DNA from: Camarhynchus parvulus
Lineage: Eukaryota > Chordata > Aves > Passeriformes > Thraupidae
Reading direction: 5' to 3'
Assembly (NCBI RefSeq): GCF_901933205.1
Contig: NC_044572.1
Location: 34,255,501-34,319,500, forward strand
DNA length: 64,000 nt
In this document: one piece after another, positions 39,156 to 53,500 of the stretch
How the letters are laid out: every line of letters starts with the position of its first letter
Position numbering within the stretch: position 1 is the stretch's first letter
The notes under the pieces: generated by a model
Databases searched by the model: none
Seen by the model: the letters and a program-made list of their open reading frames with translations, nothing else
Told to the model about the DNA's origin: nothing
Made by a program: the position numbers and the translations under genes

Positions 39156-42026
39156 TCAGGGAAGCGTTCTCACACAGACATGCATACCATGTGGGCTACC
39201 TGCTGAGTTTTGGCAAGCTTGGCAGGCTGCAGAGCATAAAGGGTAGGCAGTTGTAGTGGAAAAAACCTTCATGGGAATTTTTTTTTAATGTTGTGAAAAA
39301 AGAAATAGGAAAAAAAAGCAAACCGTTTCCCAATGAACCACACTGTGAGCTGGCATAAGGAAGATAAGGGTAGGAAATTAGATGTAAAACTAGTGCATAG
39401 GTCCTTCAACAGAGAAGGCACTCTGCAAGTTGCCAATGTGACATACACATTTCTTTTCTAAAATTCAGCCACTTTTTTTCTTTTTAATTAGCCATATGGA
39501 AAGTTGAAAGACTTGTGAACTTACAGCATCAATCCCACATGTTGAACTTAATTTTGGAGAGGTTTTACTCGATCTTGTGTCTTTAATTTATTTTTATATT
39601 CACATTTATACACCGTTAGACAAAATAACACACGTAGAGCAAGATATGCCTTATGCTATGAGCATAGTTCAGTATTACTTAGTTCTTATATAAAGGTGCT
39701 AAAGTGTTTCAAATTAGGAAATGAAGTGCACCTGACAAGCGGTTATGTTTTAGTGTTCCATCTTGGTAAATTTTACAAATATTGGTGTAGCCAACTATTC
39801 TCAGTTTCCTGGTATGATCTCGAAAGCAAAGCAGAATAAAAATGATTGAAGCACTAAAACCAGCCACTGCCAAAAGAAAAAATGCAACAGCACCACCTAA
39901 GGCCCATCTAAGACAGTGCAAAAAGTCACAGAGGTTTTACAGAACCCTTATTCATATTTATACAGCTGTAACATGCATTATAAAATTATAGCATGGCATT
40001 TCTTCATGCCTTGAGTGTTGGCTAACCAATTCCTTATACCTATTTATTCACATTTGGATTTCCATGCAGTTCACAGTACTGTGTGAATCAAAGGTTCAAC
40101 TGTTAAATACATTTAAACTCCTCGTTTTTCCACTCTGAAATTAAGTGGTATTGTATTTCAAACACATCATGGGGAAGAAAATTCCTAAACCATTTTAAAC
40201 TATTGTGACAAATCATCTAGCCTAGTTGCCACTGGCAGAGTTTTGGCGCACACAAGTGCCCCCTGGTGCAGAATTTTTATTTTCCACAGTAACTGAAGCA
40301 TCGAGGTGACTACAGCTTCAAGTGAAGAATTTTCTTCCAGTTTCCAGCCTCAGAAGATCCATGAACAAATTTATAAACATTTGTTTTGCTAGCTATGTGA
40401 TTCTTTACTTTGGATAGTTCCCTTCTCTGCTTGTTTACTCTTCATACAACATTTATAAAAGCTAAGCTGTTCTCTCCTAGCATTGGCTAGCCTTTAAAGG
40501 AGAGCTAACCTTCTCCGACACGACTTCATTGCCTTCACTACACCCCCTTTGCTGCCCTACACCCCATCCCAAACAAGTCACAGTGCTCACTGCAACAGCC
40601 CTGGTCTCACCTCACTGGAAGTACCTCTTCCAACACAATCTCATTTGGCCTTTTTTGACTTATTCATTTATATCAATTGTTATGCTATGGGATGACTGAA
40701 CAGTGCTCACTTATATCATTAAAGTCTGTTCTTAGTGAGGAATACAAGCATGCTCGAGTTCCTTCTTATTTTGCTCTCCTATTATTTTATAAGGAATTAA
40801 TTCATCATAACCTATGGTACTACATAAGTTTAAGACTTTGTCAATTCATCAGTGTGCCTGCTACAGAAGACAGACAAATGTTATCACTTCATCTGACCTG
40901 CTTTTTCCCTTGTGTCTAAATTAACATATTACCAAACTAAGTGACCTTTCTTACAAACATGCATGTAAATGATGCAACCATTTTCAGAGAGTTCTGCTAA
41001 TGTACGAGCTGTATTATTAATAAACAATCACGACGAAAAGGGAGGCTGGCGCTGCATTTGCTGACAGTATTTGTACAGAAAAGATTATGTGTGTCTCTCA
41101 GCTTGTTAGCTGTGGAACCTGATGTGGTCAGAAACAGCACTTTCAGAGCAGATGGCTGCATGCAGAAAGCACTGAGGGCACCCCTCCACACCTCTGCTGA
41201 GGTAGGTGCAGGTAACGCACTGCCACAGGAGTTACAGGCCACTCATCCCACACCACAGGTCTAGGAGCTGTTACAGGGGGAGAAAGGGTGCCTTAACAAG
41301 ATGCCCAGGACACAGGTGTTGGGATTATGCAAGTTTGATCTATTATGCTTTCTTCATTGCCCAGGCACTCAGCAACCCTCTCTGCCTGCCCTCCTTGTTC
41401 CTTACCTGACAGATCTGAACCTAGGAAACAGCAGCCCAGAGGTTGTACAGGGCTCAGAGCTGCCAGGCTTCCAGGGAGTGCCCTCCCTTCTTTTTCCTAT
41501 TTTATTCCAGGCACAACTCCAGCTACTGTCCCTTGTAGTTAGACTGTGAAAGGAGCTATTTGAAAGCAAATTCCTAAATAATGCCCTCTGAGCAGATGCG
41601 ATTCCCAACCTGCCTGCAAGCACAGCTCTTTCACTGTGCTCAGAATTTAGGCTCACACCTCCCCAGGGTTTGTTAACGTTATCAACACAGAATTAATAAC
41701 ACATTAACAATGTTAATTGGACAAATCTGCCCCAGACCTGGGCAGGGTAGTCTGCTGGGTCCCTAAAAGCTGTATCTTATGTTAATAATCCTCAGCACTC
41801 ATTGCAGTTGGACAAGAGTAGCAAACTATTTACGTGCTGCAGTCAACCCAGCGCTCTGCTCTCCTGGCTGGCCTTCAATTTGAGCTTTAATATCCTGTGG
41901 CCCCAAAATTACAGTGTCTCACACAGTGTGTTGCTCCCCCCAGCAAGGCTGAATGCTATAGTTATACACACTTCTGCCCCCTGCTACTTAAGTGAGGTAC
42001 CAGGACAATTCATTACCTAGAAAATT

Positions 42027-42062
42027 AATTATTATAATGACAATAATAATAGTAATAATGAC
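42027..42062. repeat. Degenerate (AAT)n trinucleotide repeat
   Basis: A run of AAT/AAC/AGT triplets (ATTATAATGACAATAATAAT and on to AGTAATAATG). It is low-complexity and responsible for the Ile/Val-rich chance frame on the minus strand here. Confidence 0.6.
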
Positions 42063-42510
42063 ACTCAATAGAAGTAACACATAAAGGTTCCATTTTTCAT
42101 TGGTTACAATCAGGTATTTCAAAAGATTAAAGACTAAAGCTTTCATTAGGTATAGCATGAAAAATAGTGTCACAGAAATTTCAAGTGTCTGATATGAGAG
42201 ACTTGCTTAATAAAAGAGAGATTCGAGCGCTTTGTTCCCCACAAACAGGACGCTTCATTATTGATCAACCTAGCAAAATTAATAATTTTCACGACTGACT
42301 TCAACAGGAAACATTTTCTAACTCTGCCTTAGATTCAATATTGAGGAATTTTGCAATTTCTAAGCTTATGACACAGGCAGAAAATCTCTTCAAAAAACAC
42401 AGTCATGCATATGTGTTTAGAAAACAATCTATACTCAAAGGTTACTAAAGACCTTTAGTTATTGAAAATTATCTACTTACTTTCTGGAAATGACATAATA
42501 CTTCAAAATC

Positions 42511-42523
42511 TTTTTTTTTTTTT
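42511..42523. repeat. Poly-T tract (13 T)
   Basis: Thirteen T residues followed by ACAGTTACAATATATATATTT. No associated element was seen. Confidence 0.75.
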
Positions 42524-44285
42524 ACAGTTACAATATATATATTTTCCTAAGATTTTGTAACATATTACTTTTTAAAGTATCTTTCATCCACACTTCATTT
42601 TCTCAATTTCAATTGAACAAATTTCACAGTAATTGCTCTCCTCAGGCAGATGCATTTGAGTCCTATCATTATAAAAAAGGACCACAAACTCTATTTCCAG
42701 AACCAAAAAAATGAGTTAACCACAAATGTTGCCAAGAGAAAAGTGGAAACATCACCCACTCTACATGAAATATTCAACGGCAGAAAGCAAATCGAAAACT
42801 CCAAAATGCAAGGCTGCTATTATCTCAAAGCTCTCATTTTTTCAGCTGAGACTTTACAGTATTCAGTTGTAGATTATTTCAGTAATAACAAAATACTTAT
42901 TTAAAGTTCTTACAGGGATAAACAGTAAGCTATGGCTTCGTAGCAGAAAAGGACAGCAATATAACAAACACACCACCTAAAAATGGCTGCTGAAGGTGCT
43001 AAAGAGATATGGAACACCTTACTAAAAAACTGTATTGTAAAGGTAGCTACTGCATTTCAGCATCTCTTGAAATTTCTTTTTTAAGACAACATACATCTAC
43101 TCATCTTTGCAGTAGCTTTTTTTGCAAAGAAACATACTATGGGCATAAATGCTATGTTCTTGTTTGGTTTTGTATCCTTCAAAAACTGTAGGTGAATATG
43201 GAAGTCCTGGATCCTTAATATACTAGCTTCTAAATGGACTTCAAAACCCGTTTTTCAAGTTGCAAATTTTAATAAATAGGCTTCTTTAATTAAATGAAAG
43301 TGCCATAAACTGTCCATGTGTGAATCAAAAACAAGAGCTGTGTTAAATTAAAAATGCAGCATCTTACTAATCCTAACAAATTAGGACTGCCTTCAGAATA
43401 GAGTATTTCTCCCTTTAATATGTCAAGTTATTATGGTGGTGATACGAATGGAACAGTCATGCTAAATCAGCTTTTCAAAATTAATATTTCTTTGCAATCA
43501 ATTTACAATTTAAAATTTAAACAGATCCTAAGTACAGACACTCCTGCACAGCATTATCTCCTTCCATAAAAAAGCTCATTTTGGAGATATCATCTTTTTG
43601 CCAATATTACAAGAAATTAGCATGGGAAGTATTGGAAGAAAACGTTTCTTAAGTACAGCTTGGCCTATAATTTTTTTTTTGTAAGGCTGCACTTAATCTT
43701 TATTCTTCCATAATCAGTATTTATTGTGTGACCCTGACAGCTTGCTACTGCTTTGATAAATTATCTGACTCAAGTCAGATTAAAAATGCAACCCTGAATT
43801 CTAATTATCTTGGCAGATCCGCTTAGTAATGGCGTTTCTTGTCAATTCTGGAATCACAGCATGGGTGTCAATTGCAACAAATGCCCTGGCCCCTCTCTGA
43901 AGCAGGCTCCCCAGAACGCTTTCGTATCTGCCATATGTAAATCTCAGATGCTCTGTACCCTTGGTGACCTTTTATTAGCAAACTGACAAAATGATAAAGC
44001 TAGTCATGGCAAAACTCCCACTACTGCACAATTATCTGCTACAGTTCCAGTCCGTGGGAGATCAACAAGACATTGTTAATTGTGATGCATTTCACTGACT
44101 TCCCCTGCTAACAGACCCTACAGGTCACCCAAACCAATAGGGTTAGGCTTTTATTCCACATCAGGAGGGGATGGCAATGTAATTTTGACCCACAGGAGAG
44201 TTTCCATCCTTTGTTTATCCTTTTCAGTAAGACGCCTATCATTTGTTTTTAAAAAGACTCATGAAATTATTTATAGGTATTTCTA

Positions 44286-44341
44286 ACACACAGACACACA
44301 CACACAGACACACATGTATATATATTATATATATGTATGTA
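44286..44341. repeat. (CA)n(TA)n compound microsatellite
   Basis: CACA units interrupted twice by CAGA, then ATG and a TATATATATTATATATA run ending ATGTATGTATT. Likely length-variable. Confidence 0.8.
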
Positions 44342-45081
44342 TTTTTTAAAAAAGGTTTAGAAAAGAATGATCTGCTTCAAGAACTTACAAAACTGAGATA
44401 CACCCCAGAGAGGAGCACCAGTCTGATTGAAACTACAGAGAACTCCCATTGCCTCCCCACGCTGCAAACCTCCATCAGAACTTAAACCCTTCAGGTAAGG
44501 ACTGGATTCACACTCCAGGACATCCAGTTTTGGCAACTTACTGTGGCACACGCACAAAAAAAATAGGTAGATTCCAAAAGCATGAAAAACAAATAACCTT
44601 TTCATCCACAAAAAATTTTCCAATGGAGTTAGAATTCCACAAAACACTTCTGCCCATACACACAGGTGTTTTGTACAGAAACACAGTTAAATCTCAAGAA
44701 TCTTCCTGCAAACTTATGACATCTTGCAGCGTCTCCATTAAAATTGTATACACCTTTTAGGCTAAAAAGTAAGGTAGAGAGAGAAAGAAGCTGAAAATTA
44801 TTCAGCACAGTTCAATATTCCTGCTCCCTCAGAGCTTTCCAGGGACCCCTATATCAAAATAGCATTGAAAAAGTTTACAACACATCCTCATATATTGCAC
44901 TAGAGATCTGAAACTGGAAAAGTCTGCTCTGATTTTTGCAGTAGTCACTCCATTCCAGCCACCTTCTGGCTGGCTCGAGTTGACAAAAGCATCAGGCTCT
45001 GGAGGACGCATATCAGTCAAAACCCTGTCATTTGTGGAACTCATGCATATTTGCTTTGCAATGCAGTTTATTTCCGAAAGC

Positions 45082-45291
45082 ACAACTTGGCCACTAAAAT
45101 GACTTAGGATTTTCTCAACTGCACACGAGGTATTTGGAGAGTACACACAGAGCTACGGTCGTGTTACCAAGGATATGGCTGTTTGACAACTTGGCCACTA
45201 AAATGACTTAGGATTTTCTCAACTGCACACGAGGTATTTGGAGAGTACACACAGAGCTACGGTCGTGTTACCAAGGATATGGCTGTTTGAC
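45082..45291. repeat. Exact 104-bp tandem duplication (two copies)
   Basis: Copy 1 begins CAACTTGGCCACTAAAATGA at 45083 and ends GGCTGTTTGA at 45186. Copy 2 (45187-45290) is identical base for base. One further base matches on each side, so the repeat spans 45082-45291. The period is not a multiple of three. The lack of any difference means the event is very recent or an assembly artefact. A minus-strand open frame (44829-45146) runs into copy 1, but its peptide is not recognised. Confidence 0.97.
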
Positions 45292-45644
45292 CAGTATGAG
45301 AAAGAACTACACTGTCATGATGTGGGGCATTCAGGGAAGATATTCTTGTGTTATTGACAATTGGTCCTGTGTCATCAGCTCCTGCAAAAGAGATGTGTTC
45401 ACCATGGAGAAGAGAAAAAACAAGAGGAAAAAATCATTCAGTTCAATCAATTCCCATTATGCATTTCCTACTCTAAATTGAATAAAATTAATGTCTTCTT
45501 GAAGAAAGGGAAAGACTGATGAATTCTTTGAACTGATTTCAAAGTGAATAATAAAAAGGTAGACTATGATATCCCTTCTTACCCTAAACAGAAGCAAGTG
45601 AGAAAAAAGGCTTACAGGGTAGACAGGAAACCTATTAAACACAA

Positions 45645-45653
45645 GGGGGGGGG
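45645..45653. repeat. Poly-G tract (9 G)
   Basis: Nine G residues followed by AGGG. Short homopurine sequence with no further signal. Confidence 0.75.
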
Positions 45654-48239
45654 AGGGAAAAAACCCAAAATGTGGACAATGAATACTTCAGTCAAGATAT
45701 GGAATTCAGAAAAGATCCTAACACAAGAAAAGTCCTTAGCTACATTTTTGTCTGCAGCCATATTTAGAACAGTCATTGTGTCCAAGGTAATTCTCATCTC
45801 TGTAAACACGTTCTCTGCCTGGGTTCTTCTTTCCTTGTTTAATTTTGAGTTCACAAATGACTTATGCCACCAGAAACTCCAGTACTGAACACCATAATGG
45901 ACTGACATCCAATATCGACACTCATGAAGCAAACCTAAAAATACCGCCCAGTCCTGCACATTATTTTAAAGTTAAGTTCTTTGCTTGGTTAAATTATTCC
46001 AAACGCTGTGAAACAAGTCCATATTACTATATATGAAAAAGCTTGCGAAGATTATATCAGTTTATAAATCAAGAAGATGGAATAAATTTCAAATGTCTAG
46101 ATGAAGTTGCATAACATTCTTCCAATAACATATCCTCAAAACAGTCCCACAGCAGAGAGGAATATTTGGTTCAGACGCAACAGCTCTCTGTAGTAAAGCA
46201 AGAAGTTTACAATTCCAGCTGCAACTGGGATGAAATAACTCAAAAAATATTGGAAAAGAAGTATGAGAAGCTTTGAAAGAATATATTTCAACATGGCATT
46301 ATTTCTTCTTTCTTAAGTGGGTTCAGTGTAACGACCTGATCTTTGTGCCAACAGTTTGTCAAATTAGTACAGTAAATACTGTAATCAAGTTTTTCACAAG
46401 TTGCACATGGCCTGATTTTCTTTCAGGCTGCACTTTAACCCTTAGCCATCTTCCTTTAAGAGTACTCATTGTTTCCTCACAAAGAAAATGTTCTTGATTG
46501 CTCTTTAATGCTTGTCTAATTGCTTCCTTTGCTGAACTACAAGCTCATTTCTGCAGCTTTAGAGGCTGAATACCACCTGGGAGATTCACACCATTTTGCC
46601 TTCTGACTTTAACCTGGAATATTTCTTTGTTCTTTGGAAGCTGATCTAGTTACTGTGGTAATATCACAAAACTTCCATTCGCTCCAGTACAGCTGACCCA
46701 AGAATATTAGATACCAAAAACCATTCAGTATGAAAGAAAAATCAAAATCATATAACTAGTCATTGAAATTATATGGATCTGGAAGTTTGGCACCACAGAT
46801 CTGATTAAACATACTATCCTGTTCCCATTTCTCTTGCACTGACACACATTTCAATGAAATAATGAAAATGCTTTTGATTTACATCCATACATAGTGAAGA
46901 GAAAAATTTGTGCAGCAAACTAGTTGCATCAATTAAAATATTTCTACCGTCAGGCCACACTCAAATAAGGTTTCAATTTGTATTCCCTTAAATATGAGAT
47001 TACTGAAACCATGTTTGGCATCAAGAAGTGCAGATCTGTCCAGAAAATACCATGCTGTTCCCCTGGCTGCTTGATTTATTTTTCATAAACAATACGCTGT
47101 ATACATCCAACATGGTTTGTATTCCACAAAATGCATCTCAGGCAACAAAACCTACAGTGTCGGCTCTGCAGGATGAGTTCTTCATTTAGACTTCAGCTCC
47201 ATTAGCACAGCTCCACTGGCTCTCCAACACAGCATCTGTGCTCTTACACAAGAAGCAGAGAAGGGAGGGGGATTCCTCAGCTGCAGAAGTGAAAGCCAAA
47301 AGAGCCAGAACTGAAAGAAGGCAGTCCTTTCTGGTTTACTGCTTCCTTTCCCCTCAGTAGCACAGCACATATATAAAAGTTTGCCTTTGACCCAACTCCT
47401 CCCATGCTGCTGCAAGACCACACACCCTCGCCTAAAGCTTGTGGATAGAATCCCACTTCTGCCAAGGGATGGGGTGGCTACATACCAAAGTGACAAAAAA
47501 AAGTATTATAGCAAAACGCTGCATTTGTTAAGCTCACATGCCTGGGAGAACATATGGCTCTTAATCCTTCATGTTTTTTTAAACTATTAGTGATATAGTT
47601 ATTAAAATACTTAGTGGTCGCATCTGTAATTGAGATGAATTCCACTGAAGGCATAAACTGACCCGGTTATGTGAGCTGCTCTTACAGCAAACTCTCAGAG
47701 GCACTACCCAAAGAACAGTCCTCATGCAAACTCGGGCTGTTCAGCAACTGAATATTTAGTGACTGATACTCCAACTTCTGGTGTTTAACAGTCAGACACA
47801 CATGACAGAACAACCGGGCACCTACACCTGTCTGTAGCTCCTTTTTTTAAATTTTGTTTTGGGGATTTTTTTTTTGTTAATAAGTACAGCACTGGTACTA
47901 CAGATCATTGTGGTGACTGAGGGCTTAGGAAATGCTACGTCCAAGAAAAGAACTGGTAATGGGAAGAAAGCATCTTAGCCCTGAGCAAGCAACACATCAC
48001 AGCAGCAACAGGTTATTCACACAGCCTGTGCTGCATTTAGTACCACGGCGGGCAGCAGGCTGAGTGAATCCATTAAAGCCACCTACACAGCACTCCTGAG
48101 GACCGATCTGGAAGAGAATGTCCCCTTCTGTAACCCCAGCAAAGAGGCAAAGCCCAGAGATGGGCAGCAGGGGAGCACGGCTGAGGCTGCACCATGCAGG
48201 ATGTGAAGAAGCTGAGCAAGTTGGCCGGTTTTGTCTCAC

Positions 48240-48503
48240 TAGAAGGTTGAACCAGGCTCTCCTCAGAGATGTGTACGCATCAAAAGGGCAAAAGTCAATG
48301 GACAAAATTTTTTTAGCACAGAAAAATCTCAGTCCTATATAGACAAAAAAGGTTTCACAAGAGCACCTTGGCACTGGAAAAGGCTGCCTAAAGAGACAAG
48401 ATCTTTAATCAGCCTCATCTAACTTTGAGGTTAACCCTACTTAGGGCCAGGGGCTGAATGACAAAACCTCTTGGGATCCTTTCCAACCTAAATTATGTAG
48501 TGT
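48240..48503 (+). mobile_element. CR1 LINE, diverged 3' end fragment
   Basis: The plus strand matches the sense 3' region of CR1: CTCTCCTCAGAGATG, then GGCAAAAGTCAATGGACA, then CTTGGCACTGGAAAAGGCTG and CCTAAAGAGACAAG, and finally CTTGGGATCCTTTCCAACCT before AAATTATGTAG, close to the CR1 terminus. The element reads left to right, opposite to the copy at 24431, and is clearly older, with many substitutions and no terminal 8-mer repeats left. The left boundary is approximate. No coding capacity remains. Confidence 0.8.
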
Positions 48504-50491
48504 CTACTAGAAGGCAGATATCCATCCTTCCCTAGAGGAAAACGACCTTGTCTATGGATCTACCTCCCAATAACATTTATTTATTCAATACTGGATCTCA
48601 TCTTAAAACCAATCTATTAGAACTAAAGTGCTTAAGGTACAGATTGATGATAAAAGAACAGTCCTAGGAAAAAACCACTTTAAAACTTCCATTGTATTCT
48701 TCAATGTGTCAAGAGCCCCAAGCTTCCTGCTAATGTTTGTGCAATAGGATTATCCAGGCTCTAGCAATTACTCTATCAAAACAGAGCTCCTCTTTGATGT
48801 TAAGTACTTTAAGATCCCCATATGGAAGGCAAAAAAAGCTCAGCCCACTCTGCTAATGTAAAATGCTACCTAGTGAGAGACTAGTGCACATTATTTTCTT
48901 AGCACTGTACTCCTCCTCTGCGGTTTCATTATGTGACATTTTCATTTATTCCAATATAAAGCTAGTTTCAGAGTATTCGGAGTTGTAACACACAGACACA
49001 TTAATCACCAGCCTAATACATGTCCTGTGTAGTAGCTTTATTATCTTTTCAAAGCAGAGCTGTAAAAACAAAAAAACTGTGATCTTTTATGCTATCCTTT
49101 AATAAAGTTATTTTAAAATGCTATAAAAATGGTTTCAGTTTTTTTTTTCTGAGCTACAGCTTAATGCAACTAACTCTTGTACATCCAAAACAGTAAAGTC
49201 TGAATAAGTAGTTTTAAAAGTCCCTGCGGACTTGTAATCTAGCAAGAGCGAAGAACTCTAACCACTGGAGACAGAAATGGGAAGGCATCCTGAGTTTCAA
49301 CTTACAGAATATGCCTGTTCTTTTGTCATTCTGACCGGGCACCGCCTTGCAAAGTACTCTCACTTCTGTGATAAATTTTACATGTCCATTCCTGTATGCC
49401 AATAGTTACATATTTAGTGCAAGGGTGGGCTGCATTTTCTTCCCCTTCTTCTTCCGGCTCAGTGTCAGCCTACTTCCTTATATTAGTGAGTATTTTACAC
49501 TCACCGAGATTGTGTCAATGTAACACAGCCTTAGCAGACCTCTGTCCTCTTTCACGCAAGGCATGAAATGGACCAAGCAACATGTCCTCTGCCAAGATAA
49601 ACATCAGGACCCTGAATGCCACAGCACCCTGCCCTCCACGGAGGGAATGTGCTTCCAACAAAACAGGCTGACACCATTCCCTTCACTCACTGCTTGTCCT
49701 TCTGCAGATGAATGAGGGCACATCCACACGTTTCTGGCTTTCAAAAAGACCACTTTCCAAAGATAGACCTGAAACTTCAACCCAGATCGGAATAAAGCCA
49801 AAGTGTTACAAAAATCTGTGTCTGCAATAAGAATAAATGACGGCAGGCTTCAAAATTGTCTGGTCATTATATGCCTCTGTCTCCTCTGTGGTCTCTTCGA
49901 GTGGTGGCAATGCACAATAACTGAAAATAGTATCTTTCAGCTATGTGCAACTTTCACACCTACCCCTCAGGCAGGCAAACACCTCCGGGCAGAAATCTGC
50001 AAGAACCATGCAATTCCCCCGGTGGGAAACACTGCTGCGATAATTGCATGAACTGAAGTCAGCCTTGAAAAAAAAAAAAGGGTTCCTAAATAAATAAAGA
50101 TGATTCATTGGCATAAACCCAGCACTGTTGCAACAGAGTTTTACCAATCCAGCAGAAAAACCAGTCCTCAGCTCTGTATGAAACAACCACCCACTCACTC
50201 CACGTGTTGCAGGGCAGGGCTCTGGCCAGCACACCGGTGGGCTTTGTGTGGCTACTAACCCAAAGCAGGAGATGCTTCTGCTGCTTTCTGGACGTTCTCA
50301 ATATTTCTCAGCTTTTTTACCCCAGTGAAAACTATAATTAGTATGGTGAATCACAGAATAAAACTTGCACCTCATCAAATATAATTTTAAATCAATGGAT
50401 CTCTCTCTCAGTATCCCTAGGCTCAAGAAGTTTCCTTAAGAAGATTCAATAGGATACTACAGGCTTCTGTAGTAAGTTTGGATTTGGGTAC

Positions 50492-50532
50492 AACCGACCA
50501 CCTCTGTCGGTTAAAAAAAACCGACAGAGGTG
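50492..50532. repeat. 14-bp perfect hairpin with a competing third arm
   Basis: CACCTCTGTCGGTT (50499-50512) is followed by A6 and the exact reverse complement AACCGACAGAGGTG (50519-50532). Just upstream AACCGAC (50492-50498) can also pair with GTCGGTT (50506-50512), with a 7-base loop. Two mutually exclusive stem-loops are therefore possible in single-stranded form. In an intron no function is implied. Confidence 0.9.
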
Positions 50533-53500
50533 AAAAACATTTATAGTCTTCCTCAGGGAAGACAAGGACACGCATTACTCTGAAGCAGTACCAGCTCTTG
50601 GCCTGAATTAACGTCTGGGAAGTATTTTGAGACAGATGTGATCAGCACCCCAACCACAGCCTGTGACCAAAGCTGTCTCAACAAAGGCCAAGTGGAGATG
50701 ATGGCTGTTTTCTTATAGTACTGCATTGCAAAAAGCAAGTGTTCCTCCGAAATCACCAAGGAGCTGAGGCTGTTAGGCATTCTCTGGAAAGCAGCAGTTT
50801 AATGTTATTATCATTCATGAGGTAGATCCCCCTATCCCACTTCTCTCTACTTCCCCTTTTTTTTTTTTGGTTTTTAGATCAGAGCTATTCTGAACTTTTG
50901 TAAATGAAAACCATTTATCAAAACAAGGACAAAATTTAACTCATACTTTATTGGACCCTTTAATTGGCGGGAAAAAGATGAATTTGTTCACTTTTATTTT
51001 TACATCTGGTAAAAAGTATGGAATTCAGGTATTCTGTGCCAAGTTTTGACGAGAAATGATTTTTTCACATCCAAGTAATAGATGACTAGGGAAATGGAGT
51101 GGCTTAAAATGCAAATGTGGGGATATTAATTATTGTTGTTATTGGGACATTTACAAAAATAGCGTGGCACTATTTTATAACGAGTAATGTCTAATCTTTT
51201 AAAACTACTGTAACAAAAATAGAACTGGAATAAAATCAAGCATTAAAACGTGAATTCCTATAATGTTTTAGTTTGTTTTGTCTGAAAATTTATTTGAAGT
51301 CTGGAAATGCCTGGTGCACATATTCAATATTTTATAACTTAATTTGTTCAACAAGAACAGCAGTATTTTAACAAGGTGAAACAATTTCACGATTAAAGCA
51401 CTGCCTGCTTCATCAGTAGTAAAGAGCTCATGGAAAAATATCTAATCTTTATAAGGCAGAGACTCATAATTTAACTGCTGAGAACAAATGAAGAGTCTAA
51501 TTCTTATTTTGCTGCTTTAGTGGTGGCATGTGGTGATAGCAAAGTATTAGCATAAGCCAGAACTTGCTCCCACTTTTCTTTCCAGGCATGTAACAAATAT
51601 CTGATGGCTATGCAAATTTCACCCAAAGCAAAGTTGTCCCAGCTGGCAAGCCATACATTAAAAGGTAAATTACACAAAGCTGAGGCCATCTGGACTAAAA
51701 AATTCTCCTGTCAATAGTATTTTAAGCTCGCCAATTCCACACAATGAAGGACAATATATTACATATGTATTTGAGATGTAGGCTTTTTACTGAGCACTAT
51801 TTAAAAAAACCCAGAAGTTAAAAGATAAGAATGGACTACAAACTATTTTTGGTATTTTCTTGGAATGTAATTTTTAAAGCTTATATAGCTCAATTTTAGC
51901 TGTATTATATACATACCATGCATTTAAATGAATAAATGCCTAAATGGCAAGTCCAGGAGGCCAACTGATCCAACCTATTACATAAATGCCAAGCAAAAAG
52001 AATTTGAAAGAAGTCTACCAGCATCTGTGCTTTCACAAAGCTGCCAGCACTGCATGTAGACTTTTACTAGAAAGCAGCCCTTGACAGAGCACCTTGATAG
52101 TCTGGTTTCTTGTTTGGTTAAACCAGAATTTTAAAGCAGAAGACATGCAAGAAAACGAACAGTTGAGGGCAGAAAAACTAACCATACCTTTCTAAACTAC
52201 AGCAGAGTCATCACTTATGTTAGTGAAAATTTCTGCATTTAATTCACATGAAATTGCCCATCTTGTCCAGTCTTGAAAAACCAATCTCTGTTATATATTA
52301 TGGAATTTAAAGTAACATCTGTGTCTTTGAAATTAAATTAACATAGTTCTATTTGATTAGCTTATTAACTGCAATTCTCAATATGCTGTAGGAACAGACA
52401 CCAACTAGAGAGATGCAGCTGACACCACCACCTGTCTGATATAAAGTACTTTTTATCATGGACATGGAGGGATCTGTCAGCAGCCAGCCAAAGCATCAGA
52501 CAGATTAGGAAATGACACAGGGGCAGAAAAATGACTTGCATCAGATCACAAAGCAGATAATTGATGGGATGGGGAACAGAGCCTGTGCCTTTTGGCTCAC
52601 AGCTTCATACCTTTGCTAATGGCTTTCCCAAAAATCAAATGATGTAAGGAAAGAGCAGTTTGTAACTTGCACTACATTTAACAGAGACAGTATTTGAGGA
52701 AAAATACATTTAAGCATTTTACATGCTATTTGGAATATTTATTATTCATTCTCTAATTTCCACAGAAAACATTTCCCATTTCATCCCCATATAAAATAAG
52801 AAGATCTGAAGGTGTATGTTCACACTTAGTCTCAAGGTTATAATGCATGGACAGAGGTAAAGAATGAATATGGCCTCCTTGTAGACTCCACTCTCACTTT
52901 TTTTTCGCTACTGGTGAGATCCTGTGCTCCCTCTTCATAGCAATGAATCCTTGATATCCTGTCACCACCTTTAACCTACACGACACCTCTTAAATCACAA
53001 AGCTTCTCACCACATCAAATATAAGCCTTTAGCTCTGTCACTATTCTTTCAGTGCACTGAGAAATAGAAACGCTCTTAATTTACTCAGAGAAAAATAAAA
53101 CCACCACAGAAGCATAGTCTGAGCTGCATTGATTTAATCTTCACAGGAAATTGGGGGTGGGGGAAAAGAAAAAAGAGCACAAATATGCAGTCAGGCAGCA
53201 GGAGCTGCAAGGTACTGGCGGCCAGTTCTTACAGCTCTGAGCTGCTTTGGCTGAATTGCTCCTCAGGGATTACCTGGTTTTGTTCTCAAAGCTGCATCAC
53301 AGACATTACAATGAAATGCTACTTTCTGTGAACTGTTGCTCTCATGGAAAAGCCCTGCCAGTATGCTGTCTTTCTCTATGTACATTTTTTAGGAAAGTAA
53401 ATGCTAATGTAATTATCTAGCCAAGTCTTCAGCATCTGTCGCTTGAAAACTGGGGTTATAGTTCAGATACTGTGGATTAATTGTTGAAAGTCAGCAGAAA

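Noticed and set aside
45612..45959. 115-codon minus-strand frame
   Set aside because: No recognisable domain, and it ends in a run of prolines produced by the poly-G tract. Likely chance.
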